Assembly: GCF_020515525.1 (NCBI RefSeq)
Contig: NZ_JAIYEP010000005.1
Coordinates: 43,768-107,767 of the forward strand
Direction: 5' to 3'
Length of the DNA stretch: 64,000 nucleotides
From: Rhodococcus yananensis
GTDB taxonomy: Bacteria; Actinomycetota; Actinomycetes; Mycobacteriales; Mycobacteriaceae
Below the pieces are notes generated by a model. It was not told the origin of the DNA, ran no database searches, and was given only the letters and a program-made list of their open reading frames with translations. A program made the position numbers and the translations under genes. Position 1 is the stretch's first letter. Every line of letters starts with the position of its first letter. Shown here piece after piece: positions 47,694 to 55,483 of the stretch.

Positions 47694-48467
47694 ATGAGCA
47701 TCAGCGACCCCGCCGATTTCACCGGAAAGACCGTCGTCGTCACCGGCGGCACGAAAGGCATCGGATTCGTCATCGCCGAGACCTTCCTGGCCGCCGGTGC
47801 CGACGTCCTCGTGTGCGGACGCTCGGAACCAGACACCCTGCCGTCCGCGGACGGGCGCACCGCCGCGTTCGTGTCCGTCGACATCCGCGATGCCGCGCAG
47901 GCCGCCGCGCTGGTCGATGCCGCCGTCGAGAAGTTCGGGCGCGTCGACGTCCTCGTCAACAATGCCGGTGGTTCACCCGACTCCGACTCTGCCACCGCTT
48001 CCACCCGGTTCTTCGACCGGATCGTCTCGCTCAACCTGTCGGCGCCCTACTACGTCGCGCAGGCCGCGAATCTGGTGATGCGCGAACAGGAGACGGGCGG
48101 CGCGATCATCAACATCGGCAGCGTGTCGGCGCACGATCCGCAGCCGGGCACCGCCGCATACACCGCGGCGAAGGCCGGACTGCTCGCCCTGACCAAGGCC
48201 CTCGCGCTCGAATGGGCGCCGAAGGTGCGCGTCAACCACATCACCACCGGTCTGATCCGCACGGAGGCCGCCGCCCACGTGTACGGCGACGACGGCGGCG
48301 CGGCGGTGACGAGGACGCTGCCGATCCAGCGGATGGCCGTGCCTGCGGACATCGCCGGCGCCTGCCTGTTCCTGGCCGGCCCGCTCGCGTCGTACGTCAA
48401 CGGAGCCGATCTCGCCGTACACGGCGGCGGCGAGGTGCCCGCACGCTATCTCGCGTTGCACCCCTGA
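47694..48467 (+). CDS. Short-chain dehydrogenase/reductase
   Basis: The 257-residue SDR has TGGTKGIGFVIAETFLAAGA (NAD(P)-binding TGxxxGIG), NNAGG, the catalytic Ser in IINIGSVSAHDPQPG and YTAAKAG (YxxxK). It oxidises or reduces an alcohol/ketone. A strong hairpin (48520-48577) follows. It starts 70 bp after the diiron oxygenase and may be co-transcribed with it. Substrate unknown. Confidence 0.93.
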   Translation: MSISDPADFTGKTVVVTGGTKGIGFVIAETFLAAGADVLVCGRSEPDTLPSADGRTAAFVSVDIRDAAQAAALVDAAVEKFGRVDVLVNNAGGSPDSDSATASTRFFDRIVSLNLSAPYYVAQAANLVMREQETGGAIINIGSVSAHDPQPGTAAYTAAKAGLLALTKALALEWAPKVRVNHITTGLIRTEAAAHVYGDDGGAAVTRTLPIQRMAVPADIAGACLFLAGPLASYVNGADLAVHGGGEVPARYLALHP

Positions 48468-48519
48468 CGTCGCGGCCGACAGCAGTTTCGACCCGACGAA
48501 CGATTCCGACTCCCGTCAC

Positions 48520-48577
48520 CGATCACCCCCGGTCGACGGCGCCCTCCCCTCGAGGCGCCCTCGACCGGGGGTGATCG
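48520..48577. terminator. Strong hairpin after the SDR gene
   Basis: The outer 17-bp arms (48520-48536 and 48561-48577) are exact reverse complements. A single C-C mismatch and an inner GGCGCC/GGCGCC pair (538-543, 554-559) continue the stem around a 10-base loop. It lies 52 bp after the SDR stop. Confidence 0.85.
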
Positions 48578-48679
48578 CTGTTCGAGGTGGCCTCCGACCG
48601 ACCCGCCTCGTACCGCCGCGCTCGCATTCCGGTCCGGGAACGGCGTCCAGCCATCCCGCACCCCCCGAGGCTGTGACGC

Positions 48680-48708
48680 TTGACACCTTCCCGCGCTGAC
48701 GGTACGTT
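48680..48708 (+). promoter_or_regulatory. Promoter of the badI-badH-aliA-aliB-like operon
   Basis: TTGACA at 48680-48685 and TACGTT at 48703-48708 are separated by exactly 17 bp, a near-consensus primary-sigma promoter. The predicted start site falls within the operator at 48717-48736, about 100 bp before the first ATG. Confidence 0.75.
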
Positions 48709-48716
48709 CACATTCA

Positions 48717-48736
48717 GTGAATGAATACTCATTCAC
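48717..48736. promoter_or_regulatory. FadR-type operator TGAATGAATACTCATTCA
   Basis: GTGAATGA-ATAC-TCATTCAC is a perfect 8-bp inverted repeat. Its 18-base core is identical to the consensus known for the Bacillus subtilis acyl-CoA-responsive TetR regulator FadR (YsiA). It covers the predicted transcription start, so binding should repress. Which local regulator uses it is unknown. It is not evidence that a Bacillus FadR is present. Confidence 0.7.
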
Positions 48737-48817
48737 TCGGGTGTCGACATCGCATCGCACCGCCGACACGCCACTTCGACATCCGAACGGCACGCATCCG
48801 CATCCCCGGGAGGGACC

Positions 48818-49612
48818 ATGAGCATCTTCGAAGACATCACCTACGAGATCGACGGCCCGGCCGCCGTCATCACCATCTCCCGCCCCGAGCGCTACAACGC
48901 GTTCCGTGGCCGCACCGTCGAAGAACTCATCAAGGCGTTCCGCGCGGCGTGGGCCGACTCGCGCGTCTCGGCGATCATCCTCACCGGCGCCGGCGAGAAG
49001 GCGTTCTGCACCGGCGGCGATGTCAAGCAACGCGCCGAGACCGGCGACTACGGGCCCACCGAGTCCGGAATGTTCGAGATCGGCAACCTGCACAAGCTGA
49101 TCCGTGACATCCCGAAACCCGTCATCGCCGCCGTCAACGGGGTCGCCGTCGGCGGCGGGCACGTCCTGCACGTGCTGTGCGACCTGACGATCGCATCGGA
49201 GAACGCCACCTTCGGCCAGGCCGGCCCCCGCGTCGGATCGTTCGACGCCGGATTCGGTTCCGCATTCCTCGCCCGCGTGGTCGGCGAGAAGCGCGCCCGC
49301 GAGATCTGGTACCTGTGCCGCCGGTACGATGCCGCGACCGCCGAGCGTTGGGGACTCGTCAACTGGGTTGTGCCACAAGAGACTCTGCTCGACGAAGCGA
49401 AGTCCGTCGTCGCGGAGATCGCCGAGAAGAGCCCCACCGCGATCCGTTTCCTCAAGCAGTCCTTCAACGCCGACACCGATCACCAGGCAGGCCTGAGCAA
49501 CCTCGCGATGTCGGCGCTCGATCTGTTCGGCAAGTCCGACGAGGGACTCGAGGGCGCGACAGCGTTCGCCGAGAAACGTCCCGCCGACTTCTCCCGCTTC
49601 GTCAAGGCCTGA
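48818..49612 (+). CDS. badI: 2-ketocyclohexanecarboxyl-CoA hydrolase-like enoyl-CoA hydratase (BadI-like)
   Basis: The 264-residue crotonase-fold protein resembles BadI/MenB-type enzymes more than ordinary hydratases. Examples are RPERYNAFRG, AFCTGGDVKQRA, GVAVGGGHVLHVLCDLTIAS, QAGPRVGSFDAGFGSAFLAR, REIWYLCRRYDAATA and KQSFNADTDHQAG. BadI opens the ring of 2-ketocyclohexane-1-carboxyl-CoA to pimelyl-CoA. It is the first gene of a four-gene operon and has GGGAGGG 7 bases before its ATG. Assignment rests on remembered motif similarity plus the BadH-like neighbour. Confidence 0.82.
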   Translation: MSIFEDITYEIDGPAAVITISRPERYNAFRGRTVEELIKAFRAAWADSRVSAIILTGAGEKAFCTGGDVKQRAETGDYGPTESGMFEIGNLHKLIRDIPKPVIAAVNGVAVGGGHVLHVLCDLTIASENATFGQAGPRVGSFDAGFGSAFLARVVGEKRAREIWYLCRRYDAATAERWGLVNWVVPQETLLDEAKSVVAEIAEKSPTAIRFLKQSFNADTDHQAGLSNLAMSALDLFGKSDEGLEGATAFAEKRPADFSRFVKA

Positions 49613-49650
49613 CTCCCCACCGAACTCAGTCTCCCGGAAGGATTTCCACC

Positions 49651-50382
49651 ATGAGCAGCATCGCCCTGGTCACCGGCGCCGGATCCGGCATCGGCAAGGC
49701 CGTCGCCCTCGCGTTCGCCGGTCGCGGCGACCGTGTCGTCGCCGCCGACCTCGACCTCGCCGCCGCCGAGTCCACCGCGAAGGAATTCCCCGACCTCATC
49801 ACCGCGTTGCCGGTCGACATCGCCGACCGCCATCGGGTCGACGAACTGCGCGACGAAACCCACGCACGCGTCGGCGTACCGGACATCGTCGTCAACGCGG
49901 CAGGGTGGGACAGAACAGACCAGTTTCTCAACGCGACAACGGAATTCGCACAGAAGGTGGTGGCGATCAACTATCTCGGCCCCGTCAACATCTGCAGCGC
50001 GTTCCTGCCCGGCATCATCGAGGCCGGGAACGGCGGACGCGTCGTCAACCTCGCATCCGACGCCGGTCGGGTCGGCAGCTCGGGCGAATCCATCTACGCG
50101 GGCGCCAAGGGTGGCGTGATCGCACTGACGAAATCGCTGGCGCGGGAGATGGCGCGCCACGGCATCACCGTCAACTGCGTGTGCCCCGGACCCACCGACA
50201 CCCCGCTGTTCCAGGCGCAGGAGGAGAAGCTCAAATCCGCGCTGATCAAGGCGATCCCGTTCCGCCGTCTCGCGCGCCCCGACGAGGTCGCTGCACCCGT
50301 GCTGTTCTTCGCCTCCGAGAACGCTTCGTTCATCACCGGCCAGGTCGTCAGCGTCAGCGGCGGTCTGACGATGGCCGGCTGA
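49651..50382 (+). CDS. badH: 2-hydroxycyclohexanecarboxyl-CoA dehydrogenase-like SDR (BadH-like)
   Basis: The 243-residue SDR has VTGAGSGIGKAVALAFAGRG, NAAGWDR, the catalytic Ser region VVNLASDAGRVGSSGESIYA and YAGAKGG (YxxxK). The GWDR...FLNAT..F..KV.AINYLGP stretch and DAGRVGSSGE recall Rhodopseudomonas BadH, which oxidises 2-hydroxycyclohexanecarboxyl-CoA to the 2-keto form that BadI hydrolyses. GGAAGGA lies 9 bases before the ATG. It is 38 bp downstream of badI. The product-substrate link between the two supports the calls. Confidence 0.83.
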   Translation: MSSIALVTGAGSGIGKAVALAFAGRGDRVVAADLDLAAAESTAKEFPDLITALPVDIADRHRVDELRDETHARVGVPDIVVNAAGWDRTDQFLNATTEFAQKVVAINYLGPVNICSAFLPGIIEAGNGGRVVNLASDAGRVGSSGESIYAGAKGGVIALTKSLAREMARHGITVNCVCPGPTDTPLFQAQEEKLKSALIKAIPFRRLARPDEVAAPVLFFASENASFITGQVVSVSGGLTMAG

Positions 50383-50417
50383 CCCCGCACCATCCTCCGA
50401 GAACAGGACCGTCCGCG

Positions 50418-52094
50418 ATGACCGCGTCGTACAACGCCCGCGCATACCGCGAGTACTTCGAGAACGACTTCACCTATCTCAACGGGTTCCGGCGCAACAC
50501 CGCCCGGTACGCACACCGCGTCGCCGTCACCGACCCGGTGACCGGAGCACAGCTGACGTACGCGCAGCTCGGCGAACGCGTCGACCGGCTCGCCACCGGA
50601 CTGGCCGACGTCGGTGTACGGCCCGGCGACGTCGTCGCCTACCAGCTGTTCAACGGCATCGAGTTCGCCGAGCTCTACCTCGCCGTGCAGGCGGTCGGTG
50701 CCGTCGGTTCCCCCGTCAACCACCGGCTCGCCGCCGGCGAGGTCGCGTTCGTCCTCGACACCGGCACCCCCACGGTGTTCGTCCACGACACGGCGCTGAC
50801 GAACACCGTCACCGGCGCACTCGAACTCGCCGCGCACACCCCCGCCGTGATCATCACCGTCGGAGACGGTCCCGCCGCGGTCGCACCCGGTTCGACGAAC
50901 ATCGCCTACACCGATCTCGCTGCCGACCGGGTGGCGATTCCCCCGCACCACCGCACCGTATGGGACGAGACGACCCGCCTCTACACCTCGGGCACCACGG
51001 GCATGCCGAAGGGCGTGCCGCTCAACAGCCTCATCGAGGTGTTCAGCGCGCACGACGTGATCATGCACTTCCCCCTGACCCCCGAGGACATCACCTTGAA
51101 CATGACACCGTGGTTCCACCGCGGCGGACTGTACTCGGGCGGACCGAATCCCAGCTTCTACGTGGGCGCACAGGTGGTGCCGCTGCGTACCTTCGACGCC
51201 GACACGGTGCTCGATCTCGTCGAGCAGCGCGGCGTCACCTTCCTCATCGGCGCGCCGACCAACCTCGCGATGCTCACCACTGCGCAGGAGGAGCGACCGC
51301 GGGATCTGTCGAGCCTGCGCGGGATCGTCACGATGGGTGCGCCCCTCGAGCGGGACGCGGCGCTGCGCTACCAGCAGGTGCTCAACCCGCGGATCTTCAA
51401 CGGCTACGGCAGCACCGAAGGGTTCTGGAACACCTTCCTCCGCCCGTCGGACCTGCCCGACCACGCCGGCAGCGCCGGACGGGCCTGCACCGACGACGAC
51501 GTCCGCGTCGTACGGGTCCACCCCGACGGATCGGCCGATCCCGACGACGTCGTGGCCCGCGACGACACCGAGGTCGGGGAGGTGATCGTGCGCTCCCCCA
51601 AGTGCGCGAACGCCTACTTCGATTCGCCCGACCAGGAGAAGGCCAAGTTCCGCGACGGCTGGCTCCACATCGGCGACCTCGCCACGTGGGATGCCGGCGA
51701 GTACGTCACGATCGTCGGACGCAAGGACGACATGCTCGTGTGCGGGGGCGAGAACGTCCATCCGGTGCAGGTCGAGGAGGCCCTCAACTGCCATCCGACA
51801 GTGCAGGATTCGTTGGTCGTCGGTGTTCCGGACGAACGGTGGGGACGCATCGTCGTCGCCTACGTCGTCGCCGACGCCGAGCGTGTCGCCCCGACCGCGG
51901 ACGTCCTCGACGCGCACTGTCGCGCGCACCCGATGCTCTCGGCGTTCAAGCGGCCCCGCGCCTACCGGTTCGTCGATACGCTGCCGGTCTCGGCGACCGG
52001 CAAGAAACTCCACTACAAGGCCACCGAGACGGCCGCCGCCGAGTACGCCCGCGGCGCGTTCATCCACCCGACCGAATCGAGACTCGTCCGATGA
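50418..52094 (+). CDS. Acyl-CoA synthetase, probable alicyclic-acid:CoA ligase (AliA-like)
   Basis: The 558-residue AMP-forming ligase has LYTSGTTGMPKGVP, A5 NGYGSTEGFWN, A7 DGWLHIGDLATW, A8 GRKDDMLVCGGENV and the catalytic Lys in PVSATGKKLHYKA. It activates a carboxylic acid to its CoA ester. Between badH- and acyl-CoA dehydrogenase-like genes, the natural guess is cyclohexanecarboxylate or a similar ring acid, like R. palustris AliA. Substrate not shown by sequence. It is 35 bp after badH, and its stop overlaps the next start by 4 bp. Confidence 0.88.
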   Translation: MTASYNARAYREYFENDFTYLNGFRRNTARYAHRVAVTDPVTGAQLTYAQLGERVDRLATGLADVGVRPGDVVAYQLFNGIEFAELYLAVQAVGAVGSPVNHRLAAGEVAFVLDTGTPTVFVHDTALTNTVTGALELAAHTPAVIITVGDGPAAVAPGSTNIAYTDLAADRVAIPPHHRTVWDETTRLYTSGTTGMPKGVPLNSLIEVFSAHDVIMHFPLTPEDITLNMTPWFHRGGLYSGGPNPSFYVGAQVVPLRTFDADTVLDLVEQRGVTFLIGAPTNLAMLTTAQEERPRDLSSLRGIVTMGAPLERDAALRYQQVLNPRIFNGYGSTEGFWNTFLRPSDLPDHAGSAGRACTDDDVRVVRVHPDGSADPDDVVARDDTEVGEVIVRSPKCANAYFDSPDQEKAKFRDGWLHIGDLATWDAGEYVTIVGRKDDMLVCGGENVHPVQVEEALNCHPTVQDSLVVGVPDERWGRIVVAYVVADAERVAPTADVLDAHCRAHPMLSAFKRPRAYRFVDTLPVSATGKKLHYKATETAAAEYARGAFIHPTESRLVR

Positions 52095-53239
52095 ACGCCC
52101 GCCTCACCCACGATCCCGAACACCTGCAGTTCCGCGACGTCGCCCGCGGTTTCGTCCGCGACCGGATCACTCCCGTCCACGAGGACTGGGAACACGCCGG
52201 GCTGCTCGACCCGGGCCTGTTCACCGACGCCGGCAAGCTCGGCCTGCTCGGATTCTCGGTTCTCGAAGAGTTCGGCGGGCCGGGAGTCGACGACTTCCGG
52301 TACAACGCCCTGCTCGTCGAGGAAGTGAATCGGGCCGGGCACGCGGCGGCCGGGATCGCGTTCTCGCTGCAGAACGACGTGGTGCTGCCGTACCTGACCG
52401 ACATGAGCACCGCCGAGCAGAAGGCGCGGTGGCTCCCCGGCGTCGTCACCGGCGAGACCGTCCTCGGCATCGCCATGACCGAGCCCGGCACCGGAAGCGA
52501 CCTGACCGGTATCCGCACCACCGCCGTCCGCGACGGCGACGAGTACGTCGTCGACGGTTCCAAGACGTTCATCTCGAACGGACAGAACGGCACCCTGTTC
52601 GTCGTCGCGACCCGCACCTCCGACGATCCGCACGGCGGCCTGACCCTGCTCGTCGTCGACGCCGACACCCCAGGTTTCGAGCGCGGCCGCAACCTGGAGA
52701 AGATCGGGCTGCACGCGCAGGACACCAGCGAATTGGTCTTCACCGGTATGCGGGTGCCCGTCGCGAACCGGCTCGGCGAGGAAGGTGACGGATTCGGTCA
52801 GCTCGTCCACAATCTGCCGCAGGAACGGCTGTCGCTGGCTGTCGGCGCCGTCGCCGCGGCCGAGGGTGTGTTCGCGCAGACCCTCGCGTACGTGCAGGAA
52901 CGCACCGCGTTCGGGTCGCCGGTGTCGAGCTTCCAGAACACGAAGTTCGTGCTCGCCGAACTCGCCACCGAACTCGACCTGGCCCGCACGTTCCTCGACG
53001 ACTGCATCGCCGAGCACGTCGCCGGCGCGTTGACCGCGGCGCGCGCCGCCCGCATCAAGTGGTGGACGACGGAACTGCAGGTCCGGGTCGCCGACCGGTG
53101 CCTGCAGTTGCACGGCGGTTACGGATACATGCGCGAGTACGCGGTGTCCCGGGCCTTCGTCGACGCGCGCATCCAGACGATCTACGGTGGCACCACCGAG
53201 ATCATGAAGACGATCGTCGCCAAGGACCTCGGTATCTGA
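52091..53239 (+). CDS. Acyl-CoA dehydrogenase, probable cyclohexanecarboxyl-CoA dehydrogenase (AliB-like)
   Basis: The 382-residue flavoenzyme has ITPVHEDWEHAGLLDPGLFT, the FAD-binding MTEPGTGSDLTGIRTTA and FISNGQNG, QLHGGYGYMREYAVSRAFVD and IYGGTTEIMKTIVAKDLG. The usual catalytic Glu of the IYeG motif is absent (IYGGTTEI), so the base may be elsewhere, as in some family branches. It would form the ring double bond next to the thioester. It overlaps the ligase gene (ATGA). Last gene of the operon, ending at the palindrome at 53263. Confidence 0.88.
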   Translation: MNARLTHDPEHLQFRDVARGFVRDRITPVHEDWEHAGLLDPGLFTDAGKLGLLGFSVLEEFGGPGVDDFRYNALLVEEVNRAGHAAAGIAFSLQNDVVLPYLTDMSTAEQKARWLPGVVTGETVLGIAMTEPGTGSDLTGIRTTAVRDGDEYVVDGSKTFISNGQNGTLFVVATRTSDDPHGGLTLLVVDADTPGFERGRNLEKIGLHAQDTSELVFTGMRVPVANRLGEEGDGFGQLVHNLPQERLSLAVGAVAAAEGVFAQTLAYVQERTAFGSPVSSFQNTKFVLAELATELDLARTFLDDCIAEHVAGALTAARAARIKWWTTELQVRVADRCLQLHGGYGYMREYAVSRAFVDARIQTIYGGTTEIMKTIVAKDLGI

Positions 53240-53262
53240 GTTCGAAGCCGCCGGCGACGGTC

Positions 53263-53317
53263 GAGTGTGCAGTTGTGGACGCGATTCCGCACCGAATCCG
53301 TCGAAAACTGCACACTC
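53263..53317. terminator. Inverted repeat GAGTGTGCAGTT type between convergent genes
   Basis: GAGTGTGCAGTT at 53263 pairs with AACTGCACACTC ending at 53317. The inner stem (GACGcGATTC with GAATCCGTC) continues with two mismatches and one bulge. It lies 23 bp after the aliB-like stop and 4 bp before the iclR stop on the other strand. Confidence 0.7.
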
Positions 53318-53321
53318 AGAT

Positions 53322-54155
53322 CTAGGTCCAGTCCAGGACGGCGCCGACGGCGGGATCGGTCCCGGTCAGGGCGTGGGAGATGCGGCGGGCGACGTCCGCG
53401 ACGAGGGGGGCGATCCAGTCGACGTGAACTGCGCGGGCGTCCCCCGCCAACGACACGCTCGCGAGCGGGATGTTGGCGCCGCGCAGCGGTGCGCCCACCG
53501 CGACGACACCGAGGTTCGCCTCGTCGCGTTCGAACGCGACACCACGACGTTTCCGGATGCGGTTGAGTTCCTGGTGGAGAACCACACGATCGGTGATGGT
53601 GTGCGGGGTGAGCGCCACCGGGCGCGGCGGGCACAGTGCGTCGACGTGCTCGGGATCGAGGGTCGCGAGCATCGCCTTGCCGCCGGCGGTGGCGTGGGCG
53701 TGGACGCGTCCACCGACTCGGGTGGGGACCGACCCGGCGCGGGGACCACCGATCTTGTCGAGGCAGTACGTCGACGCGCCGTCGAGGACTTCGAGGTGCA
53801 CGACGGCACCGGTCTGCATCGCGAGTTCGTGCAGGAACGGGGCTGCGCTCTCCCGGATCCGGTCGCGGTTGACGTCGCCACCGAGGCCGAGGGCACGCGA
53901 CCCGAGGCAGTATCCGAACGGTGCGTGATCGACCCATTCGAGACGGACCAGCTGATCCAGGATGCGGTGGACCGTCGACCGGGGCAACCCGGACCGGATC
54001 GTCACCTCCTCCAGGGTGAGCCGTGCTGTTCCCGAATCGAACGACTCGAGGATGCGCGTGAGCCTTTCGATCATCGACGGCGGCAGTTCCCGCTGCGCGG
54101 ATGAACCGACGGCTACGAAATCGGGGTCGACGACAGTCAACGTGACCTCCATCAC
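53322..54155 (-). CDS. IclR-family transcriptional regulator
   Basis: The 277-residue protein has an IclR winged helix (RLTRILESFDSGTARLTLEE, then SGLPRSTVHRILDQLVRLEW) and a GAF-like effector domain (VHLEVLDGASTYCLDKIGGP, HATAGGKAMLATL, EANLGVVAVGAPL). IclR regulators usually respond to aromatic or acyl catabolites. It is convergent with the badI operon and upstream of the Liv-type genes, so it could control either. The start is uncertain: GTG at 54155, ATG at 54152, or a TTG at 54140 that has GGAGG 5 bases upstream. Confidence 0.9.
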   Translation of the reverse strand: MMEVTLTVVDPDFVAVGSSAQRELPPSMIERLTRILESFDSGTARLTLEEVTIRSGLPRSTVHRILDQLVRLEWVDHAPFGYCLGSRALGLGGDVNRDRIRESAAPFLHELAMQTGAVVHLEVLDGASTYCLDKIGGPRAGSVPTRVGGRVHAHATAGGKAMLATLDPEHVDALCPPRPVALTPHTITDRVVLHQELNRIRKRRGVAFERDEANLGVVAVGAPLRGANIPLASVSLAGDARAVHVDWIAPLVADVARRISHALTGTDPAVGAVLDWT

Positions 54156-54360
54156 AACTGGTCGAGACGGTGAAGCGGACGGGATCCGGAACTGAAATTG
54201 ATTCCCGTAACGTTAGCAGCACCACACGGTCTCAGTGAAGTGGTCGAAACGCCCGAAACGGTCACACTTGGGACACGGGGATCTGCACACGGCCGGACAC
54301 CGTTCTCGCGGCGGCGGCACCGAGAACATACCGCCTGCAACGATTCCGGATCCGTACCGG

Positions 54361-54404
54361 TCGCCGGAGGGCCCGTATCCGCCCGGGAGCGGGCCCTCCG
54401 GCGA
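54361..54404. terminator. Perfect 15-bp inverted repeat after the ABC operon
   Basis: Bases 54361-54375 (TCGCCGGAGGGCCCG) and 54390-54404 are exact reverse complements around a 14-base loop. It lies 13 bp past the stop of the last minus-strand gene of the Liv-type operon. Confidence 0.8.
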
Positions 54405-54416
54405 CGGGTGCCGGGA

Positions 54417-54779
54417 TCAGTCGTCGCCGGCCTTCAGCGCCTCCGCGATCCGCGTGGCCTGCGCGTCGCTCTCGAGCAACTGCCGCACGAGCCACAGGCT
54501 CAGCACACGCGACACCGTCGACGCGATGTACACGGCGACACCGACGAGGGTCAACGTCACGAATCCGATGCTCAGCAACTGGTACGACGCGATGTCCCGC
54601 AGATCCGACAGCGTCAACGACGCCACATACACCACGAACGCTGCGACGACACCGACAATCATCAGCACGAGCCCGACGATCCGGCCCTTGCCGCCGGACG
54701 CGGGACGGGCGGCGTCGATGCCCAACTCGGCGATGTTCTTCTTGAACTGCTCACGTCGTTCGTCGACGAGTGCGGTCAT
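54417..54779 (-). CDS. Small two-helix membrane protein at the end of the Liv-type operon
   Basis: The ATG at 54779 (MTALVDERREQFKKNIAELG) has AGGAGG 6 bases upstream; that Shine-Dalgarno overlaps the last codons of livF. The 120-residue protein has two membrane helices (about 34-55, IVGLVLMIVGVVAAFVVYVA, and 68-92) and a charged helical tail. I do not recognise the family. Tight coupling to the transporter suggests an accessory membrane subunit, but this is inference. Confidence 0.75.
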   Translation of the reverse strand: MTALVDERREQFKKNIAELGIDAARPASGGKGRIVGLVLMIVGVVAAFVVYVASLTLSDLRDIASYQLLSIGFVTLTLVGVAVYIASTVSRVLSLWLVRQLLESDAQATRIAEALKAGDD

Positions 54780-54781
54780 GG

Positions 54782-55483
54782 TCAACCTCCTAGATAGCTT
54801 GCGGACAGTTCTTCTTCGATCTCCGCCGGATCACCCGTCCGCACCACCCGGCCCTGCAGCATCAGTGCCGCACCGGTGGCGATCGGAAGGACTGCCCTGG
54901 CGAACTGCTCGGCGACGAGGATGGACACACCCTCCGCCGCCAGTTCGCCGACGATGTCGTAGATCTGGGAGACGATGCGAGGGGCCAGGCCCATCGACAA
55001 CTCGTCGAGCAACAGCACCGTGGGGTGCGTGCCCAAAGCGCGCGACAGTGCGAGCATCTGCTGTTCGCCGCCCGACATGGACCCGGCCAGCTGGGTCCGG
55101 CGCTCACCGAGAATCGGGAAGCGCGAGTAGGCGACGTCCTCGAGATCGGCGAGCGACACCCCGGTCCCGGTCGCGATCCACAGGTTCTCCCGCACCGTCA
55201 GGTTCGGGAAGATTCCCCGCCCCTCCGGGATCGAGCACACACCCGACCGTGCGAGGTCCGCCGCCGAGGCGCCGTTGACGACGTGACCGGCGATCCGCAG
55301 CTCGCCCGACGCCACCGGGTGCACCCCCGAGCACACCTTCAGCGTCGTCGTCTTGCCGCCTCCGTTGGGGCCGAGGAGCGCGACGACGGCCCCCGGCTCG
55401 AGGGCCAGATCCACGCCGTGGAGGACCTCGATCGTGCCGTACGCGGCCCGGACCCCGGCCAGTTCCAGCAACGGCTCGGTCAT
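54782..55483 (-). CDS. Branched-chain-type ABC transporter ATPase, LivF-like
   Basis: The 233-residue ATPase has Walker A GPNGGGKTT, Q-loop PEGRGIFPNLTV (the LivF-style EGR), signature MSGGEQQML and Walker B TVLLLDELSMGLAP, which holds the usual Asp-Glu pair. The start overlaps livG by 4 bp, with GGAGG 4 bases upstream. It energises the Liv-type importer together with LivG. Confidence 0.95.
   Translation of the reverse strand: MTEPLLELAGVRAAYGTIEVLHGVDLALEPGAVVALLGPNGGGKTTTLKVCSGVHPVASGELRIAGHVVNGASAADLARSGVCSIPEGRGIFPNLTVRENLWIATGTGVSLADLEDVAYSRFPILGERRTQLAGSMSGGEQQMLALSRALGTHPTVLLLDELSMGLAPRIVSQIYDIVGELAAEGVSILVAEQFARAVLPIATGAALMLQGRVVRTGDPAEIEEELSASYLGG

Larger units (their letters stand above)
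48468..48817. other. 350-bp region between the SDR and the badI-like operon
   Basis: It contains the strong hairpin 48520-48577, about 100 bp without recognisable elements, then the promoter (48680-48708) and palindromic operator (48717-48736) of the alicyclic-acid operon. The remaining 80 bp are a leader with GGGAGGG before the badI ATG. No small gene seen. Confidence 0.7.
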
